From the NCBI GenBank assembly GCA_028641055.1, contig CM054062.1, positions 11,302,305-11,366,304 of the forward strand: a DNA stretch of 64,000 nt, in the 5' to 3' direction. The notes beneath the pieces were generated by a model. It did not search any database. It was not told where the DNA came from and saw nothing but the letters and a program-made list of their open reading frames with translations. Positions 57,793-64,000 of this stretch are shown here, piece by piece. Position numbers and translations under genes: made by a program. Numbering within the stretch: the first letter of the stretch is position 1; each line of letters begins with the position of its first letter. This DNA is from Alopecurus myosuroides. Lineage: Eukaryota; Streptophyta; Magnoliopsida; Poales; Poaceae.

Positions 57793-60622
57793 TTTCAGCA
57801 GGTTGAAACAGAAGAACTTTCTTCCTCTTGGACTTTCTCTTAAGAACAGTAAATGGAGAAGCAGAAAAGGTGAATGGCAAATTGTTAACAACAGAATCAT
57901 AGTTCCTATTCCCCATGGATTTCCCCTTGACAATCATAGCCAAATCTTGTCTATCATTGACTAACCTTACTACACTGCCCAAATAAACAGAGAAAGCATC
58001 CTCCCAAATTCTTTTCCTAGCAACAGGAGAGAAAATACCAGAGCTCACTGGCCTGGCCAAAGCAAGTGTCCATCATTCAGGTACAGGTCTATGCAACATT
58101 CCCTCACATTGCATATTGGGTGGAATCATAGGCCCAAAAATGGAATCACCATCCCTACTCGTATAACATTGTGGACCCCAGGATGGTGCTAGATGTTTCC
58201 TTGGATTTCTAACTGAATAGAAGACACAGACTCATTAGAGGAGTTAAGAACCATAGACAGCTGATCTTCCAACTCATCAACATGTATGTCATTAGCAACA
58301 TTCTCATCCATTGGCTCCTCAGACAGCACAACTTCTGGATTCACATCCCATCCAATCTCAGGAAATTGTGGGATCACAAACATGTTGTTTACTGGTTGCA
58401 ACTGCCCAGGCAGAGGATGAGGGTTTCCATTGAATGGCATTTGGTCCTCATCCAGTGGGAAAACATCCGCAAAATCTACAGACAATATGAAAACAGGGGC
58501 AATCCAAGATTCCAGCGTAGGTTCCACAGAGGAAAATTTCCCAAAGACCACATCTCTAGGCACACGAGCCGAGGAGGGACTCTGGTCTTAATAGGATCAT
58601 CACTATTCCGGTAGTGATACTTGCCAAAAGTTGAAACCGCATTGGCAATGTCAGTGTCATTACAGTAATCAGGGTGCACACCTAGGAACATGATCCAACC
58701 TTTCCGAACCCTTGTGTGAGCGGTGATAATCCCCATTATCCACTGACATGAATCTAACAAAGACATTATGCTGAATCTCAAAGGGGGGTGTTGAATCAGT
58801 GCATTGGCCGAGTTTGGATTACTCATCTAAAATAGTCCAACTCCAAACAGACTAGGTTGTGCATCAATGAAAATATGATTCAAAGGACGATTGACCAAGA
58901 AATTGTTCACCTGATCTCTCGAAGCACCAAGCAGAGCAGGGGGAGGTACTGGATCCACAATGGCGACACAGTAACTCTGATGTTGCGGGTGCAGATCTTG
59001 AGCTGCGAAGTAGAAGGTGCATGGCAGCCTAGTATCTCCACCATTGATGATCTGGTGCCCCATGGCAACCACGGAAAAGGATCGGCCTCGTACACCACCA
59101 TGGGAGTTGCAGATGGAGTCGACGAGATGGGTGGGTCCGGGGGGGACCCACGGAAGAGGTAACGATATGAGACACAGCCGATACATCCTCCCCTCGAGTA
59201 TTAAATATGTCCTAAGGGTCCCGGTTAGGTAGATTCTCCACAACCCGTTTAGGAAAAAATCGGTTCTACTGTTTTAGGAACCCATTGGAGTTTGTTTTTC
59301 TTCAGAAACTTGTAGCAGTTTTTTTCTTTATGCCCATAGTGAAAACAAAAACGACAACGTAGTCTATTTGTACAGGACGTTGTGTCATGGTTGAAAGATA
59401 GACAACGTCCACATGTCCACATTCTCTTAGCAATATCATCTACAAAATTGAAAATAGTATCAAATCCATCATGAATTACCTGATCATTTTGTGGAGCAGT
59501 AAAAATGTGGCCTTCAGAGGTAGAAGAATCCACCTTATGTTGCTTGAATTAAAAACCTTTCATAGAACCAAAAGTAATGGTCGGAGAGGCATCTGTCTTA
59601 AACAGATCAGGAGAAAGAACGACCTTCTTAGAGGAAGAACACCTTGGGTCTGAATAACCATGACACGCATCATAAGAAATTGACTCCGCAGATGCCAAAT
59701 TCTTCTTGCTGGAATTATTAACACGTATGATGGACTTGAAAGGTTTCTTATTAAGAGCTTGTATTCCTTTCTTAGAACGAATTTTAGATGGGATAACGAG
59801 AGTCCACTCTAAATTAGTTTCTTTTTGCCAATCATAAAACTTCTTTTTCCAATTGGGACCTCCAAAACCCCAAAGATGAAAGAAGCACATGAACTTATCA
59901 CAAGTATATTTACTCATATTATAAACTTGAAAGCCCACATGTTTGCATGAAACATGAAAGGAAAAAACTCTGCCATTGATGAGGGAGACTTTTAAACTTC
60001 CACAATAGGCACCAAGCACAACTTCTAGAGCAAGAGGCACTGAATCCTCATTTAATTTGAACTTAGCTCTATCAAAAGAAACCACCATGATGAAGTGGCC
60101 AAAATAATCATTAGGGTGCACTGTGGTATGAAATCTTTGACGTATGTAACTCGAGAATTTTTCACCAGGAGAGAAATCCAGACCTAGAGCAATAGAGGAA
60201 TGAACCACCAACGAGTAATCATCAGAGTCAAAAGAGTCAGACACAACTAATGTGTCTTTACCCTAGTAATTAATCCCTCGACATGCAGAAGTGGGATTTG
60301 TGCTAGACGAATCCTCAGCTGGTTTAACTAGTATTAACTGAGTGGATGACCGAGATCCTGAGGTTGCATGTCCCGTTGGCTGCAGCAAACAATCACCTAG
60401 AAGTGCAACATAGGAATCAAAAAATACCTCTGACCCCAGCGTGAGCACATCTTGTCGATTCTTGGAGCGACCCACCAAGGCCTTTCCTTTTGCATCCTTG
60501 AGAGTCATCCAATTCTTGTTGGACCAATAGAGAATGGATCCATCGTAGTTCTTAAGCCTACCCCGATCTAGATCTTTGGATGTTGAGTACGTCACCTTCC
60601 AACGCCAATCTGCCGGGACCAT
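57793..60622 (-). pseudogene. LINE ORF1, 5' and middle part
   Basis: From minus-strand ATG 60622 the frame runs to 59249 with two in-frame stops (TAG at 60263-60265 and TAA at about 59549), then continues in other frames to 57793, where element B cuts it. A conserved ORF1 region ('GYFGHF'-like, 'FFHLWGFGGPNWKKKFYDWQ') precedes a zinc knuckle pair ('CGRCLSFNHDTTSC', 'CRFCFHYGHKEKNC', 59310-59440). Further on, 'KGWIMFLGVHPDYCNDTDIA' and 'FGKYHYRNSD' (58600-58720) match the RRM-like part of grass L1 ORF1 as I remember it. ORF1 binds LINE RNA; this copy is inactive. Confidence 0.75.
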
Positions 60623-60797
60623 GGCGAACTAGGGTATTGGGGAGAGTGTAGAGGGGATGGTTGGATGAGATATGGAGCGAAGTCATCGGAGATGGGAGAT
60701 CGCCGACGGCTAGGTCAAGGAGGAGGGCAGGTGGGGGCACCTCCCTCACCCTCACTTTTAGGTTAGATTTTAAAAAGAAAACCCAGAGAATATTTTG

Positions 60798-61546
60798 GAC
60801 AGCACCGGGATTGTTTCGGGTAAATTTGAAATAGTTCAAGGGGTTTTCCATCGAACGGTTCTTAATAGAATTAAAAAATGATTCAAGGGGTTATGTGCAA
60901 ATTTTTGTTAATAGAATTAACAGATATTAATTTAAAGAAATAAACTGTTTTATTTATTTAATAAAGAAAAACCCTTCGATTTTCTAAATTAAGAGAGAGA
61001 TGAGTGGGTGGAGTGGAGCTTCCACTCACATGAAAAGGGGAAGAGGTGGGGGCACCATGTGTTGGCCGCACCCCCTTTGGGCTGCCTACCCCTCCCCTAT
61101 AAAAGGAGGGTGAGGGCTCTTCCTCCTTCACACACTTGTCCCACCTCCTTTCTCTCCACCCGCTGCTCCATTCATGGGCATCCGCTTGGAAAAGCTCTGA
61201 CCGTAGGATTCTTCACGACACCACGCCATCGTGATGCTGGAGTTCCGGGGGTTCCTCTACTTCCGCTGCCCCGCTGGATCGAGGGAGCGGAGGTCGTCAT
61301 CGAGCTGAATGTGTGACCGGTCACGGAGGCACCGCTGGATTGTGGTGCACATCTTCTTGTTCTTGAGATCGACGTGAGTACGACTACACCAAAAACGAGA
61401 TTCGATCTCGTAACACTTAGAGTCTTTGAGGGTATGTTCTCCTAAGACTCTTTCTCCCTGTTGCCTTCATCTTCTTGATTAGATCTTGGCCCTTCGGGTT
61501 TATCTCGCGTAGGAATTTTTTTATTTTCTATGCTACGTACCCTTCA
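60798..61546 (+). repeat. 5' LTR of the Angela-like element, piece 3
   Basis: The LTR resumes after the LINE with ggacagcaccgggattg and ends ctatgctacgtacccttca. A TATA box tataaaa at 61099-61105 is followed by a CT-rich start region, so this piece holds the promoter, R and U5. Confidence 0.88.
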
Positions 61547-61560
61547 ATGGTATCAGAACC
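61547..61560 (+). promoter_or_regulatory. Primer-binding site, initiator tRNA-Met type
   Basis: The sequence atggtatcagaacc directly follows the LTR; it resembles the Copia consensus tggtatcagagc with one change. Confidence 0.88.
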
Positions 61561-62665
61561 GGATCTATGTGTATATGATTTGTACGGGTAAAACACATAG
61601 GTGTATGTGGGAGTTGATGATCATTTATTGCCTCCTTGAGTATTTTATGATCTTAGTGGCATAGTAGGATGAAGCTGCCCTAAACAAACTTTACGTGTAC
61701 TTTGTACGCGAGACCTGTCTCACTTGTGGCTGAGGGGGTGTTATGTTTGTCCTACTATAGTTAAGATCTAATCTACAAAGAGTTGTTAAAAATATGTTTA
61801 TCAACGTTGTGGTTCATGTTCGTATGTATGAACGGTTCTATCCTCGAAATCCCTAAGCCACGTAAAATATGCAAAAATGAATTAGAGATGTCTAACTTGT
61901 TTTTGTAGGGCATGTGATGTGATATGGTCAATATTACGAATTTTATGTATGGAATGATCTCATTTGTAAATTATTGACATACTGGCAGGAGCCATATGGT
62001 TGTCTTATTATTTATGGCATGCGTGTTGTATATCATATCCATGAGATATGTTGTAATTTTGATGGATGATCAAGATGGAGGTGCCACGGACCTTGGTGCC
62101 ACGCCGGTGGAATGATGGAGATCATACCATGATGCACAAGATGGATATCAAGTGCAAGAAGGACCATATCATATCATATTATCCATGCATTTGATGTTAA
62201 TCCTTTTTATGCATCTTATTTTGCTTAGATCGCGACGGTAGCATTATAAGATGACCCCTCTCACTTAATATTAAGATAATAATGTGTTCTTCTTTAGTAT
62301 GCACCGTTAAGTAAGTTCGTCGTTTCGAGACACCACGTGATGATCAGGTGTGACAGACTCAACGTTTTCATACAACGGGTGTTTTCGAGCCTAGCATGTA
62401 CAGACATGGCCTCGGAACACGCAACCAAAAGGTAAAGCATGAGTCATATGGATGATATTATGAACATGTCGATGTTCGCCTTTGCAACTACACCGTCTCA
62501 CGTGATGATCGGTTTCGGTGTAGTGAATTTAGTTCGTGTAATCACTAAAACGACTAAGAGTGATGTTGTTTTTGAGTGAGAGTTCATGGGATAATTTTAG
62601 AATTAACTTGAACTTAATTTATCATAAACTTAGTCTAAATAGTCTTTGCAAATATGTTGTAGATC
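61561..62665 (+). other. Leader of the Angela-like element
   Basis: About 1.1 kb of untranslated leader between primer site and gag ATG; no long frame. BARE/Angela elements are known for long structured leaders. Confidence 0.7.
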
Positions 62666-63503
62666 ATGGCACCACCTACCTTCAATTTCAATATGTTCAT
62701 GGAGAAAGAAAAACTAGCGAACAATGGAAGCAACTTTACCAACTGGGCACTTAACCTGAGGATTATCCTCACCGCTTGCAACAAGCTCTATGTGCTTGAT
62801 GCGCCGCTAGGTGACCAGCCCGCTGATGATGCTTCTGAGGAAGATAAAAATGTTTATCTAACTCAACAAGAAGACCACAATATAGTTCATTGCGGCATCC
62901 TGTATGGATTAGAACCAGAGCTACGAAAACGTTTCGAGAACAACAGTTATTTTGCTACAATGGGAGAATTGAAATTGATTTTTGATAACCATGCTGCACT
63001 AGAGATTTGTGATGCTTCAGAAAAGTTCTTTAGCTGCATGATCAAAGAGAACAACTCCGTTATTGAGCACGTACTCAGAATGTCTGCGTATGCTGATAAG
63101 CTCATAGCTTTGGGAATAACGATCCCCAATAAGCTAGGGATACATCATGTTCTTCAATCTCTGCCACCTAGTTACAAGAACTTGGTGATGAACTATAATA
63201 TGCAAGGCATGAAGAAGACTCTCCCTAAGCTTCTCTCGATGCTTAAAACTGCTGAAGTGGTGATCAAGAAAGAGCATCAAGTATTGATGATCAATAAGAC
63301 CACTAGTTTCAAGAAAGGCAAGCCAAAGGTCAACTTCAAGAAGGGTGGAAAGTCTGTTGCTGCACCTGAGAAGAAAACCAGGAACGTCGCTAAGCCTGAG
63401 ACTGACTGACTGAGTGCTTCTATTGCAAGGGCACTGGCCACTAAAAGCGTAACTGCCCCAAATATCTGGAAGATAAGAAGGCCGGTACAGTGAATAGAGG
63501 AAT
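62666..63503 (+). pseudogene. Angela-like Copia gag, truncated
   Basis: From ATG 62666 the frame runs 247 codons. 'NFNMFMEKEKLANNGSNFTN' and 'WALNLRIIL' open it, as in Angela/BARE gag; 'YVLDAPLG', 'LQSLPPSYKNLVMNYNMQGM' and 'LPKLLSMLKTAEVVIKKEHQ' follow. It ends at TGA 63407-63409, and the CCHC knuckle 'CFYCKGTGH', stop, 'KRNC' is read in another frame at about 63411-63460. Recognisable sequence ('KKAGTVNRGI') stops near 63503. Protease, integrase and RT are not in the window. Gag would build the virus-like particle. Confidence 0.88.
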
Positions 63504-64000
63504 TAATAAATTAATAAATTATGCAAAAAATTTCAGAAAACTTCAAAGATATATCAAATTAAAGAGAAAAACATTTCCAACTCAAATATGCCAAAAACAA
63601 AACATTTTGTTTAACTTATGAACTTTTTTTAAAGTATAATGGAATTATATAATGTTCCATTATAACCATAAATAACTACCACCACATTATTTTCCTTAGT
63701 GATAATCCCTAATGTTTTCACACCTACTACACCTATCATCACAAAGCATTAGCAAGTAATGTGATAATAGAGTTGGTTGTATTAGATATTCATTTTCAAT
63801 TAAACTCTTGTGAATATATCTACACTTTTAAACATAAAAGAAAATATGTTTGTTATCTTTTCAATAGTTGTTTTCCATGTGGTATTGTCTTATTATCTAA
63901 CCAAGTAATAAACACTTCTACTTAAACATGTTAACAATTGTTTGTTAAATAAAAGTGAAATACATGTAAGTATAAAATAAGTGAACAACATCATCAACAC
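63504..64000. other. AT-rich sequence of unknown origin after the gag break
   Basis: About 500 bp with no Copia protein similarity and no frame. It could be the start of a further insertion or a deletion junction; no terminal motif or target duplication can be assigned without sequence beyond 64000. Confidence 0.4.

Larger units (their letters stand above)
28494..60785 (-). mobile_element. L1-type LINE, split by Gypsy element B
   Basis: LINE sequence occupies 28494-32729 and 57793-60785 (about 7.2 kb after removing element B and its duplicated 5 bp), reading on the minus strand. It is flanked by the 12-bp duplication gagaatattttg (28482-28493 and 60786-60797). The coding order is ORF1 with zinc knuckle, then endonuclease, reverse transcriptase and zf-RVT, as in plant L1 elements. 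Both ORFs carry stops and frame changes. The 3' end next to the left duplication lacks a clear poly(A) tail (there would be poly-T on the plus strand) and has a 14-C run at 28526-28539. Confidence 0.9.
21687..63503 (+). mobile_element. Angela-like Copia element, outermost shell of the nest
   Basis: The element starts TGAAGGGAATATGCCCTGAG at 21687. Its 5' LTR is in three pieces, 21687-22138, 28058-28493 and 60798-61546, about 1,637 bp after removing insertions, and ends ccttca, the inverse of its tgaagg start. A tRNA-Met-type primer-binding site, a leader of about 1.1 kb and a gag follow. Angela-like sequence stops near 63503 and the 3' end is not in the window. TSD verification is impossible without the right end. 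Confidence 0.85.

Overview
This is plant nuclear DNA, most likely from a large-genome cool-season grass (Triticeae or a close relative such as oat). The signs are intron-split genes with GC-rich 5' ends, Stowaway MITEs, Angela/BARE-like Copia LTRs, a very long T-rich solo LTR of the Sukkula type, and Tat/Retand-type Gypsy elements. The species call is inference. No tRNA, rRNA, CRISPR or prokaryotic feature was seen.

Layout: 1-1164 is the end of an Angela-like Copia LTR on the minus strand. 1.2-21.7 kb is a small gene island with three host genes: an intronless PLS/E-class pentatricopeptide-repeat (PPR) protein (2000-3847, +), an IQ67-domain calmodulin-binding protein (13109-14886, +, 6 exons) and a MAP65 microtubule-bundling protein (18364-15299, -, 9 coding exons plus a probable 5'UTR intron). 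IQD and MAP65 are convergent. The island also holds a diverged tandem duplication (4.4-6.7 kb), Stowaway MITEs, a complete but decayed Copia element with 150-157 bp LTRs (6768-12142, -), and a Mutator-like fold-back element (19863-20306).

21.7-63.5 kb is one five-member nest of retroelements, resolved from target-site duplications (TSDs) in the sequence. An Angela-like Copia element (+) begins at 21687. Its 5' LTR was split twice: by a 5.9-kb solo LTR (22139-28052, TSD aagtg) and by an L1-type LINE (28494-60785, minus strand, TSD gagaatattttg). The LINE was split by Retand-type Gypsy element B (32730-57787, minus strand, TSD ccttc). B's 3' LTR was split by Retand-type element A (33514-43612, plus strand, TSD ccctt). 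The Copia LTR resumes at 60798 and is followed by its primer-binding site and a gag that loses its Copia reading near 63.5 kb.

Both Gypsy elements carry, between pol and the 3' LTR, a spliced gene on the strand opposite gag-pol. It has its own TATA-like box and an N-terminal region resembling the 'putative gypsy type transposon' domain. In A this antisense gene is open across seven phase-consistent exons (890 codons), although the sense gag-pol is interrupted and most of pol is missing. This is the most interesting signal in the window. The three host genes have unrelated cellular roles (organelle RNA processing, calmodulin signalling at microtubules, microtubule bundling) and show no sign of acting as a pathway.
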